Assembly: GCA_028691315.1 (NCBI GenBank)
Contig: JAQUZN010000001.1
Coordinates: 1-64,000, forward strand
Length of the DNA: 64,000 nucleotides
Direction of reading: 5' to 3'
Origin: Candidatus Izemoplasmatales bacterium
GTDB lineage: Bacteria; Bacillota_I; Bacilli_A; Izemoplasmatales; Hujiaoplasmataceae
Part shown: positions 8,120-15,037 of the stretch, in pieces
Position numbering within the stretch: the stretch's first letter is position 1
How the letters are laid out: the number at the start of each line of letters is the position of its first letter
Translations under genes and position numbers: made by a program
Notes under the pieces: generated by a model
What the model saw: only the letters and a program-made list of their open reading frames with translations
Told to the model about the DNA's origin: nothing
Databases searched by the model: none

Positions 8120-8458
8120 ATGCTTTTAAATAATAAGAGTAAATTATGTTATCGTATTGAGTTAGATTTAACATTTGATGACGATTCAAATAAGAAAGCT
8201 ACAATTAATGTAGATGACACCATTCATATTTCTTTTAGGAAGAATGGTGTGAAATTAGTAAGACAAGGAAAAGTTCGTAATATATATCCTAGCAGAATCA
8301 CAGAAAGTAAACTTTATGGTACGAATAAATTATCTGCTATTATTGAATTAGATTGTTCAAAAGATTATCAGAAAGAATTGCATAAAATAGATATTGATGA
8401 TATTTTAGATTTTCTTCCATTAGAAGTTGATGAAGAAGATCCAGAGATTATCGGGTAA
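8120..8458 (+). CDS. Small paralog-family protein (related to 43705-44148)
   Basis: This 112-residue protein is of unknown function. An ATG at 8111 abuts the AGGAGG (8105-8110) with no spacing, so the ATG at 8120 (9-nt spacing) is the likely start. The protein aligns by eye with the minus-strand gene at 43705-44148. Both have a hydrophobic strand pattern around GKV/GKI, then a shared LDCSKxY motif, then a (D/T)DIL(D/E) segment near the end. The second copy lies among virion genes, so this may be a structural or assembly protein. It probably forms a unit with the RNAP-like gene at 8472. Confidence 0.65.
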   Translation: MLLNNKSKLCYRIELDLTFDDDSNKKATINVDDTIHISFRKNGVKLVRQGKVRNIYPSRITESKLYGTNKLSAIIELDCSKDYQKELHKIDIDDILDFLPLEVDEEDPEIIG

Positions 8459-8471
8459 GGGGTGTTTAAAC

Positions 8472-9191
8472 ATGGCAAAAATCACAATAACGAAAAAACA
8501 AAGAGAAGACGTAGAATCCTTAGTCATTAAGTTTTTTGACGTCCTAGACAAATCCCACACTAACTCAGACTACTATAAAAAGGTATTTGCAGAACTCGAT
8601 GATAACCAATTCATTAAGATGATGGAACAAAAATTTCCATTTCGATTCCATTATCGACCATCCGTAGTAGAACCGACTATGAAACAAGCGGAAGATGCTT
8701 TAAAAGTGTTAGGAGTTCCAATGATGGAAGAGATTAGTCTCGATTTCTTATATGAGAATAAAGAAGGAAAAGCTCCTAAAAGTCAGAAATGTTTAGTAGG
8801 ATATACCTATGATAAAAAAGTACAACAGATGATCACAAAGAAAAACAAACTTGCTACAGAGATTGAAAATCGTGATATGAAGTCTGGTTTATTAAAAGGA
8901 CATGATAAAGGAGCTGGCACTTCCGAACGAGAATTTGAAGCTCTTACTACTTTTGGATTAGATGAAACGATTAAAGAATTTGCTAAACCTAAAGCGGATG
9001 CTATGTTAGCTAAGAATGTCATGTATAGTAATATAGCAAGTACGGGAATGGTTAAAATGGAAGATCTGCCTAATGAGGTAGATGATTCCTTGGCTAAGAA
9101 TCTTATGAATGTATTTATGATTGGATCTCATCTAAACACGAATCTCATTAACACAGATAACTATACCACTCGTTCTTTAAAGAAGGGGTGA
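8472..9191 (+). CDS. RNA polymerase beta-subunit C-terminal-like protein (second copy)
   Basis: This 239-residue protein starts at ATG 8472 (MAKITITKK). Its middle and end resemble the C-terminal region of bacterial RNAP beta. VGYTYDKKVQQMITKKN fits the segment before the clamp-contacting helix, GTSEREFEALTTFGLDETI fits the GEMEVWALEAYGA region, and LAKNLMNVFMIGSHLNTNL fits the last beta helix (fNvLlkElqsLGl). The larger beta C half at 15038-17263 has the same order of elements, so this is a second, shorter version. phiKZ-type phages carry two polymerases (virion and non-virion), and this could be part of the other one. The assignment rests on motif order only. It lies 13 nt downstream of the 8120 gene. 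Confidence 0.45.
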   Translation: MAKITITKKQREDVESLVIKFFDVLDKSHTNSDYYKKVFAELDDNQFIKMMEQKFPFRFHYRPSVVEPTMKQAEDALKVLGVPMMEEISLDFLYENKEGKAPKSQKCLVGYTYDKKVQQMITKKNKLATEIENRDMKSGLLKGHDKGAGTSEREFEALTTFGLDETIKEFAKPKADAMLAKNVMYSNIASTGMVKMEDLPNEVDDSLAKNLMNVFMIGSHLNTNLINTDNYTTRSLKKG

Positions 9192-9277
9192 AAAATAATA
9201 TATAATTAGACATAATGATAAAAAATGGTTATATATTATTAAAATAGTATATAGGATAAAAGAAAGGAGATTTAAAA

Positions 9278-9397
9278 ATGGATAATCAAGAATATGGTTC
9301 TGTCATTACAGAACAAGGGGATCTCGGATTTGGAGTAACTCCAATCTGTGAACAAACAGAAAAGGAAACTGAGAAAGAAAAAGAAGAAGAGAAATAA
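9278..9397 (+). CDS. Small acidic protein, 39 residues
   Basis: ATG at 9278 has AAAGGAG 8 nt upstream and the frame runs to TAA at 9395-9397. The product has a neutral N-terminus (MDNQEYGSVITEQG) and a strongly charged Glu/Lys C-terminus. A terminator follows at 9412. It is unrecognised, but the good ribosome site and the terminator make it a likely real gene. Confidence 0.5.
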   Translation: MDNQEYGSVITEQGDLGFGVTPICEQTEKETEKEKEEEK

Positions 9398-9411
9398 TAC
9401 TTATTGACTTA

Positions 9412-9450
9412 CCATAGAGATAGTTCTAATCTATCTCTATGGATCTTTTT
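9412..9450 (+). terminator. Rho-independent terminator
   Basis: A perfect 12-bp stem CCATAGAGATAG / CTATCTCTATGG with a 7-nt loop is followed by ATCTTTTT. Confidence 0.9.
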
Positions 9451-9462
9451 GGAGGATAAAAT

Positions 9463-10548
9463 ATGGAAAGCAAGAAAGTTTTAATCATGCATCACAATGA
9501 CAGGGATGGATATGTATCAGCGGCAATCATCGCTAATCATTTAAAAGATGATTATGTGCAAAATCAATATAAACCGGATTTTATTAGGTTTATTACTATG
9601 GATTATTCTAAATCCATAAGAGAATATTTTGAAGATGCAAGATATATGTATGGTTATCCGGATGAGGTTTATATCGTTGATTATTCAGCATCAAATGTAC
9701 AGGCATTGAGAGATATTCAATCGATAAATAAAGAGGTTACAAAACTAGTTTGGATTGATCATCACATTAGCTCAAACCAAACAATTCAGAATCATAAATG
9801 CGAGGAATTTAAAGATATACCATCGATCCCTGGGTTGAGAATTGATGGTATATCGGCAGCCGCTTTGTGTTGGTTATGGTGTAACACTTATAATTTCGAT
9901 CATACGCAATCTGATTTTTATCTTTTTCTTTGCAAATACGATCAGCAGATAAGACCTTTAGCTTATGATAGGAAAGGAATCAGATACCATCTTCAACACA
10001 CCTTCGATATACCATGGTTTATTTTATTAACTCATCGTTATGACATCTTTGATATGGGTGAAGGTGAAAGTTGTGATGAGATGTTAGCATTCAACTTGGC
10101 AGCTCAATGTAATTCTGTAGAGGATGCATTTAAGTATTTAACATATGATGATGAATATATTGATATTCTTCTCAAACAAGGTTTTAGTATACTTGATTAT
10201 AAGAAGGTATACAATGAAAGACTAATGAAAAATAATGCGAAAGGATATTCGATGAAATTCAAATGGGATGAGAAAGATAATGAAGAAAATAAGTTATATT
10301 TCTTAGCATTAAACCATACCGAATTATCATCTACAGTATTTGATAATGTGATTGATCAATATGATTTTGTAATGATTTATTACACAGATGGGATTAAATG
10401 GAAACACAGTGTATATACCGTACAAGATGATATTGATGTTTCTCAAATAGCAAAACTATTTGGTGGTGGTGGACATAAGAAAGCCGCCGGTTTTATCTTA
10501 GATAAACCATTCTATCAAGAGAAGCCTGATTGGTTTACCATGAAATAG
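9463..10548 (+). CDS. DHH/DHHA1 family phosphoesterase
   Basis: This 361-residue protein belongs to the DHH superfamily (RecJ, NrnA, GdpP). Visible elements are HNDRDGYVSAAI (11-22, motif I), VDYS, the DHH signature IDHH ending at residue 101, and the C-terminal DHHA1 glycine motif GGGGHKKAAGF (334-344). The length and simple two-domain layout fit an oligonucleotide or nanoRNA phosphatase (NrnA-like) better than RecJ. It may recycle small RNA or DNA fragments, or cleave a cyclic dinucleotide used in host immunity. The substrate cannot be told from sequence. The start follows GGAGG and the preceding terminator. The gene at 10565 follows after 16 nt. Confidence 0.85.
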   Translation: MESKKVLIMHHNDRDGYVSAAIIANHLKDDYVQNQYKPDFIRFITMDYSKSIREYFEDARYMYGYPDEVYIVDYSASNVQALRDIQSINKEVTKLVWIDHHISSNQTIQNHKCEEFKDIPSIPGLRIDGISAAALCWLWCNTYNFDHTQSDFYLFLCKYDQQIRPLAYDRKGIRYHLQHTFDIPWFILLTHRYDIFDMGEGESCDEMLAFNLAAQCNSVEDAFKYLTYDDEYIDILLKQGFSILDYKKVYNERLMKNNAKGYSMKFKWDEKDNEENKLYFLALNHTELSSTVFDNVIDQYDFVMIYYTDGIKWKHSVYTVQDDIDVSQIAKLFGGGGHKKAAGFILDKPFYQEKPDWFTMK

Positions 10549-10564
10549 GAAGGAGTCTAATAAC

Positions 10565-10912
10565 ATGAATGATTTGTATATCGGTCTTTATGAAAAACAA
10601 TTAAAAAATGCTATGAAAGAGTACGAACAAGAAACAAGAATTCTAGATATTATGAATGATATTATCACAGCGAGAGTTACAATAGAGCTGGATGATATTA
10701 CGGAAGAAAATTTAGAATCAAAAGTTTATCATATGGATTATGAAGTCATTAATCGATTATGTGCTTTTTTGCAAGGCGATAATTCCATCACACGAGATAA
10801 AGCTGTGATTTATTACTTCTTAGAAGCTGTTATTAAAATACGAGACTATCATGCAACGAAAAGAGGGAAGATTACAATACCCACGAAACCGGACTATGAA
10901 GTAAAAGAATAA
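10565..10912 (+). CDS. Unknown 115-residue protein
   Basis: This is an acidic, helical protein with no recognised motif. It is probably cotranscribed with the DHH phosphoesterase (16-nt gap, AAGGAG upstream). The C-terminus (RGKITIPTKPDYEVKE) looks extended. Function unknown. Confidence 0.6.
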   Translation: MNDLYIGLYEKQLKNAMKEYEQETRILDIMNDIITARVTIELDDITEENLESKVYHMDYEVINRLCAFLQGDNSITRDKAVIYYFLEAVIKIRDYHATKRGKITIPTKPDYEVKE

Positions 10913-10937
10913 AAAGTAAATCTCTTCTTTTATATTC

Positions 10938-10956
10938 GTATATTATATCAGTGATA
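10938..10956 (+). promoter_or_regulatory. Putative early/middle promoter (TATATTATA-N5-GATA)
   Basis: TATATTATA (10939-10947), TCAGT, GATA (10953-10956). It lies upstream of the leader peptide and hairpins that precede the tubulin gene. Confidence 0.65.
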
Positions 10957-10991
10957 GTTGATATAGTTTAAGATAAAAAGGGGGATTTTCT

Positions 10992-11015
10992 ATGATGAGT
11001 TATAACGATACGTAA
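10992..11015 (+). CDS. Possible 7-codon leader peptide
   Basis: GGGGG (10979-10984) precedes ATG ATG AGT TAT AAC GAT ACG TAA, encoding MMSYNDT. It lies between the promoter-like element and two mutually exclusive hairpins ahead of the tubulin gene. A leader peptide is possible; a chance mini-frame is equally plausible without data. Confidence 0.3.
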   Translation: MMSYNDT

Positions 11016-11032
11016 ACACACAAAGATAAACG

Positions 11033-11100
11033 GATGGTAGATTCATTCAAATTGAGTCTACCATCTAATATGCAAAGAGACTCAAAATCATTTTTTATTA
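11033..11100 (+). promoter_or_regulatory. Attenuator-like alternative hairpins before the tubulin gene
   Basis: A 13-bp stem pairs 11033-11045 with 11053-11065 (one G-T pair). A second 8-bp stem pairs TTGAGTCT at 11052-11059 with AGACTCAA at 11078-11085 and is followed by AATCATTTTTT. The two stems use the same bases, so only one can form at a time, as in terminator/antiterminator switches. Confidence 0.45.
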
Positions 11101-11114
11101 AGGAGGATTAAGTA

Positions 11115-12221
11115 ATGAAACAAAAATTATTCGGCATGGGAGCCGCAGGAAACAAAGCAGCAATGCTCGCAACAGAAAGTAATATAATCGAGAAAGAAAA
11201 CGTAATTCTATTCAACAGTACAGCTACGGATATTCCGAGATCATATGACGGTCAAGTTATAGAATTTCCAGGTAATGTTGGGGGTACCGGAAAAGATCGA
11301 AATATCTCTAAGAGACAAGCAAAATTAGCAATTGATAATAAATCAATTGATTTAAAAACATTATTATCAGATGCAGATGGAAACCAAGTAGATCAGGTTA
11401 TCTTTGTAACCTCTACGGATGGAGGATCGGGTTCAGGTTCTACAACAGTTATTGCCGAGTATATTCATAAGACATTTAAGATGCCGGTTATGATATTCGC
11501 AATTATTGGCAGACCAAAAGATATTCGTGGATCAAGGAATACCGTCGAATTCTTTAAAGAAATTGGTAATAAGTTTACAGTTGCCATTATTGAGAATAAA
11601 AAAGTGGCCGAAGGACCAGACGATACTAATGACTCTGCAATCGAAGCAAAAGCTAATGCAGAATTTTGTAGAGAGTTATCCTTGTTTTTAGGTAATCAGA
11701 TTGAAGATGACAATATGGAACAGAATCTGGATGAGAGGGAGCTTTATAAGCTTCGTACAACACCAGGATATACCATCATGTCAACGACGATATTTGATAA
11801 CAAAATAAAGAATATCGAACAAACAAGAAAGGAAGTTGCAGAGAGTTTAGATAATATCTGCAATCCTGATCCAGATAATAAGGATATGGCTAGACTTGGA
11901 TTGGTCTATAATTGTGACAGAGAAGAATCTTCTTTCATGGACGTTCTTCCGGTTATCAAAGATAAATTCGGTCTGGCATTCGAAGTGTTTACCCATAGGC
12001 AGTATAATAACAAATCGCCAAGGATTGTTGGAATTATAATGGCTGGTTTGGCTATGCCTATGAAAGAAATTCAGGATATTTATGAAGAGTATAAAGAGGC
12101 AACATCAATGATCAATAAGCAGGAAGATAATTTCTTTAACTCCATTAAAACAATGGAATTTGATGATAGCGATTCCTTCTTTGAAGGTGATGATGATATC
12201 GACTCTTTACTCGGTTTATAA
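11115..12221 (+). CDS. Tubulin/FtsZ-family GTPase (PhuZ/TubZ-like)
   Basis: This 368-residue protein is a phage tubulin homolog that should bind GTP and polymerise. The N-terminus has the G-rich first loop (LFGMGAAGNKAA, 5-16). The tubulin signature is TSTDGGSGSGS at residues 99-109, and later FKEIGNKFTVAI and DRE segments fit the core. The C-terminus is a highly acidic tail (DDSDSFFEGDDDIDSLLGL), similar in character to the acidic knuckle or tail that controls polymerisation in phage tubulins. In phiKZ-like phages PhuZ filaments centre and transport the phage nucleus, while TubZ segregates plasmids. The choice between these roles is open. AAGGAGG lies upstream, and the partner-like gene at 12233 follows after 11 nt. 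Confidence 0.85.
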   Translation: MKQKLFGMGAAGNKAAMLATESNIIEKENVILFNSTATDIPRSYDGQVIEFPGNVGGTGKDRNISKRQAKLAIDNKSIDLKTLLSDADGNQVDQVIFVTSTDGGSGSGSTTVIAEYIHKTFKMPVMIFAIIGRPKDIRGSRNTVEFFKEIGNKFTVAIIENKKVAEGPDDTNDSAIEAKANAEFCRELSLFLGNQIEDDNMEQNLDERELYKLRTTPGYTIMSTTIFDNKIKNIEQTRKEVAESLDNICNPDPDNKDMARLGLVYNCDREESSFMDVLPVIKDKFGLAFEVFTHRQYNNKSPRIVGIIMAGLAMPMKEIQDIYEEYKEATSMINKQEDNFFNSIKTMEFDDSDSFFEGDDDIDSLLGL

Positions 12222-12232
12222 AAGGAGGAAAT

Positions 12233-13105
12233 ATGTTTAAATCCCTTGAGCAAGCAAAAGGAAGAAAGAAACCAATAGGAGCAGCCACAAAGATTAATAT
12301 TGCAAACAATATTAAAATTAATGTGGATAAGATTAAGAGTATTGATTTTGATGCTCAATCTGATGAAGATTTAGTGAAACTTTGTTTAGAAAGTTATGAT
12401 AAAATTTTAAGCCACACATTCGATGATGAATATGCTTCATTCCGAATGATGACTAATACGAAATTCGTTATCGCTTTCTCACAGGCAATGTATTCGGTTG
12501 AGTTAAATGATCGACAAAGAAAACAAATCTGTAATGTTATTTTCTCTATTAGAGCAAAGCAAGACCCAACAATTAGCGATATGCAGAGAATGCTTTTATT
12601 CAATCTTGGGAAGATTGTAAATAAACGAGAAGTGCCAGGTCTAATGAATCTTGGATTTACAGAAGATTTATCAGGTTTACTGTTAATTGCGGCTCATTCT
12701 TCGTTTAATGCGTTTAAACAAGTAAAAAGGATTAATAGGGTTCTCTTAACAGTACAACAGGAAGTATCCGTAGAATCTATCATTAAACTTTATGAAAAGC
12801 TTGGGTACTTTTCGCATTTCACTGATCTCTTTGAGGGTATCATGTATGATAAAATGGATAAATCGAAATTAACTGATATCCAGAAAGAGATCTATGGAAA
12901 TATTGAAATTGCTTTGTTGGATATTATGGAAGAACTTCCTTCCAATCTATGCTATACCTTATTACTAAATTTCACGGATATGGTAAATATGAGAGAGAAA
13001 ATGGATGTGAGATTCAATATACATTCGATTAACTCAACAGATTATCCAAGAATCAATATAGCGATAGGACAGGTAGAACAAAATGGGAAGGTCATTCCGT
13101 TCTAA
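12233..13105 (+). CDS. Unknown protein cotranscribed with the tubulin
   Basis: This 290-residue protein starts 11 nt after the tubulin stop with AAAGGAGG, so the two are almost certainly translated from one message. The N-terminal 35 residues are basic and rich in Lys/Asn/Ile. The rest is helical with a conserved-looking core. No helix-turn-helix like TubR was recognised. A role in controlling or anchoring the filament is inference from position only. Confidence 0.65.
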   Translation: MFKSLEQAKGRKKPIGAATKINIANNIKINVDKIKSIDFDAQSDEDLVKLCLESYDKILSHTFDDEYASFRMMTNTKFVIAFSQAMYSVELNDRQRKQICNVIFSIRAKQDPTISDMQRMLLFNLGKIVNKREVPGLMNLGFTEDLSGLLLIAAHSSFNAFKQVKRINRVLLTVQQEVSVESIIKLYEKLGYFSHFTDLFEGIMYDKMDKSKLTDIQKEIYGNIEIALLDIMEELPSNLCYTLLLNFTDMVNMREKMDVRFNIHSINSTDYPRINIAIGQVEQNGKVIPF

Positions 13106-13115
13106 CACAATCAGA

Positions 13116-13160
13116 ATAAAGACATGTGGGTTTATTTCCTGCATGTCTTTATTTTTTTAT
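13116..13160 (+). terminator. Rho-independent terminator
   Basis: An 11-bp stem ATAAAGACATG / CATGTCTTTAT with a 15-nt loop is followed by a long T run. It ends the tubulin unit. Confidence 0.85.
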
Positions 13161-13215
13161 TTTTTATTTCTTTTTTTACATACAAGTAATTATAACTCGA
13201 AAGGAGATTATCTAT

Positions 13216-14469
13216 ATGGCTTTATTAGCAAGTCTATTTAGAGAAAAAGTATCGAAAGAAAAGGATGTGAGGAAGAAACAAGAAGCGGATCAAGATGTTG
13301 CGTATTCAACAGGGTTTCTTTCTTTTGATTTTATGAATGGTCAAGTTATTCATGTAAGAGATCAAAAAGGAAATAAATATACATACAATTCGATTGGTGT
13401 TATTGATGGATCTATGGTTATGGTAATTGGTAGATCTGGAAGTGGTAAAACAACATTGATCATGCAGAGTGCATCAGCAATCGTAAAACCATTTGAAACT
13501 GCCTGTATTTATCATGATGACATTGAGGGTGGTATTACAAGAGCCAGAAAAGAACAATTAACAGAAATGTATGGAGAAGAATTCGATTCTAGATATATAC
13601 CAAGAAACACTGGCATCACAGCTGAAAACTTTTATGAACGTATCAAAACAATACATGATATCAAAGTATTGGATGAACGTGAGAAATTTGAATATGACAC
13701 TGGTTGTGTTACGACGGATGGCAAACCAATTTATAAATTAGAACCTACTGTCTATATATTAGATTCATTGGCATTATTGATGCCAGAGAAATATACAGAA
13801 GAAGATGAGTTATCCGGTCAGATGGCTGCAACAGCAGCGGCTAAAGCCAATACAAGTATATTTAAACGTATTGTGCCGATGCTTAAATCGGCAAATATCA
13901 TTCTATATGTGGTTAATCATATAACACAAGCTGTTTCTATCAACATGTTTGATAGAACGCCAGCAGCCGTTTCATATTTGAAACAAGGCGAAACATTACC
14001 TGGCGGTAGAGCACCCGTATATCTTTCTAATCTCTTGATTCGTTTAGATGATGGATCAAAATTAAAAGAGAAAGATGCTTTTGGCATTAATGCTTCTGTA
14101 GTTGAAGTCACAATTTTGAAATCTAGAACCGCACCTGTAAATTCTTCTATTAGTCTGATCTTTGATTATAAGAATGGGTTTGACAAAGAATTATCTCTCT
14201 TTTATTTATTAAAAGAAAGAGGGTATATTGGAGGAGCAGGTGCTTATCTTTACATAGGTGATCGAAATGACGTTAAATTCTCTCAAAGAGCGTTTAAAGA
14301 AAAATTAGCAGAGAGTGAAGTATTACAACAAATATTTGCCGAATATACAATCAAAGCTCTTATGGAACTTATCAACGATCCTGGAGAACCAGAATATTCA
14401 GATGAGAAGAAATCATTTGATATTTCTGCTTTTATTATGAATCAGATTAAAGTTCCAGCAATAGCTTAA
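13216..14469 (+). CDS. RecA/UvsX-like recombinase
   Basis: This 417-residue RecA-fold ATPase probably drives strand exchange and recombination-dependent replication. Walker A is GRSGSGKTT at about 72-80, the Walker B strand is VYILDSLALL near residue 178, and a later VVNHITQ segment fits motif 3. The GGRAPVYLSNLLIRL region resembles UvsX. The frame is open further upstream, but ATG 13216 has AAGGAG 9 nt before it, whereas the upstream codons lie in the terminator hairpin. It stands alone, followed by a palindrome and promoter element. Confidence 0.85.
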   Translation: MALLASLFREKVSKEKDVRKKQEADQDVAYSTGFLSFDFMNGQVIHVRDQKGNKYTYNSIGVIDGSMVMVIGRSGSGKTTLIMQSASAIVKPFETACIYHDDIEGGITRARKEQLTEMYGEEFDSRYIPRNTGITAENFYERIKTIHDIKVLDEREKFEYDTGCVTTDGKPIYKLEPTVYILDSLALLMPEKYTEEDELSGQMAATAAAKANTSIFKRIVPMLKSANIILYVVNHITQAVSINMFDRTPAAVSYLKQGETLPGGRAPVYLSNLLIRLDDGSKLKEKDAFGINASVVEVTILKSRTAPVNSSISLIFDYKNGFDKELSLFYLLKERGYIGGAGAYLYIGDRNDVKFSQRAFKEKLAESEVLQQIFAEYTIKALMELINDPGEPEYSDEKKSFDISAFIMNQIKVPAIA

Positions 14470-14476
14470 CTATAAT

Positions 14477-14532
14477 TTGTAAAGTAATCGTATATTATAT
14501 TAACGATATATAATATACGATTTACTTACAAA
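14477..14532 (+). promoter_or_regulatory. Promoter element inside a long palindrome
   Basis: The core TATATTATA (14491-14499), TTAAC, GATA (14505-14508) is the shared early-type motif. It is embedded in a near-perfect inverted repeat: AATCGTATATTATAT on the left and ATATAATATACGATT on the right, with TTGTAA / TTACAA flanks. The hairpin could end the recombinase transcript or form a two-fold operator over the promoter of the gene at 14543. Confidence 0.6.
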
Positions 14533-14542
14533 GGAGAAACTC

Positions 14543-14959
14543 ATGAACAATAGCATACATATACCTTCTTTTGATGTCAAAATATTAAAAAGGTATAGAA
14601 GAAAAATTGATCATATTGGTATTAAAATTATCAAATATTATCATCAATTATTTGATGATATATCACTAGATAAGATTGGTATCTTTATTGTGGATTACAC
14701 AGCGAGAGATAAAGATGGGAATAAGTTATATCATTCATCATCTTTAGATAATATTAATATTGAATTACAAAGTTTCTATGAGCATTTGAAAACTACTGGA
14801 TATAATTCTCATGAAGTATTGCATAATATAATTATTGAGAATTTATCAAATGAATTAAAGAGAAATAAATTAATATTTGAAATTAAGGAGGAAGAATTAG
14901 AACTCGGAAAGAATGCGATATTATGCGCAATCGATGAGATTAGGAAGTATTATGAATGA
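14543..14959 (+). CDS. Unknown 138-residue protein
   Basis: This is a soluble protein rich in Ile, Asn and Lys with no recognised domain. AAAGGAG lies upstream and a strong terminator downstream. The upstream palindromic promoter suggests it is regulated separately. Function unknown. Confidence 0.6.
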   Translation: MNNSIHIPSFDVKILKRYRRKIDHIGIKIIKYYHQLFDDISLDKIGIFIVDYTARDKDGNKLYHSSSLDNINIELQSFYEHLKTTGYNSHEVLHNIIIENLSNELKRNKLIFEIKEEELELGKNAILCAIDEIRKYYE

Positions 14960-14967
14960 TAGATATT

Positions 14968-15003
14968 ATCATGTGCGCTTATCCGAGTGCACATGATTTT
15001 TAT
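14968..15003 (+). terminator. Rho-independent terminator
   Basis: A 9-bp stem ATCATGTGC / GCACATGAT is followed by TTTTTATT. Confidence 0.8.
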
Positions 15004-15037
15004 TCTATAAAAGAAATACAATGGAGGTTAAGAGCTA

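Noticed and set aside
13126-13215. Upstream extension of the recombinase with a hydrophobic N-terminus
   Set aside because: These codons lie in the terminator hairpin and T run; ATG 13216 has the proper ribosome site.
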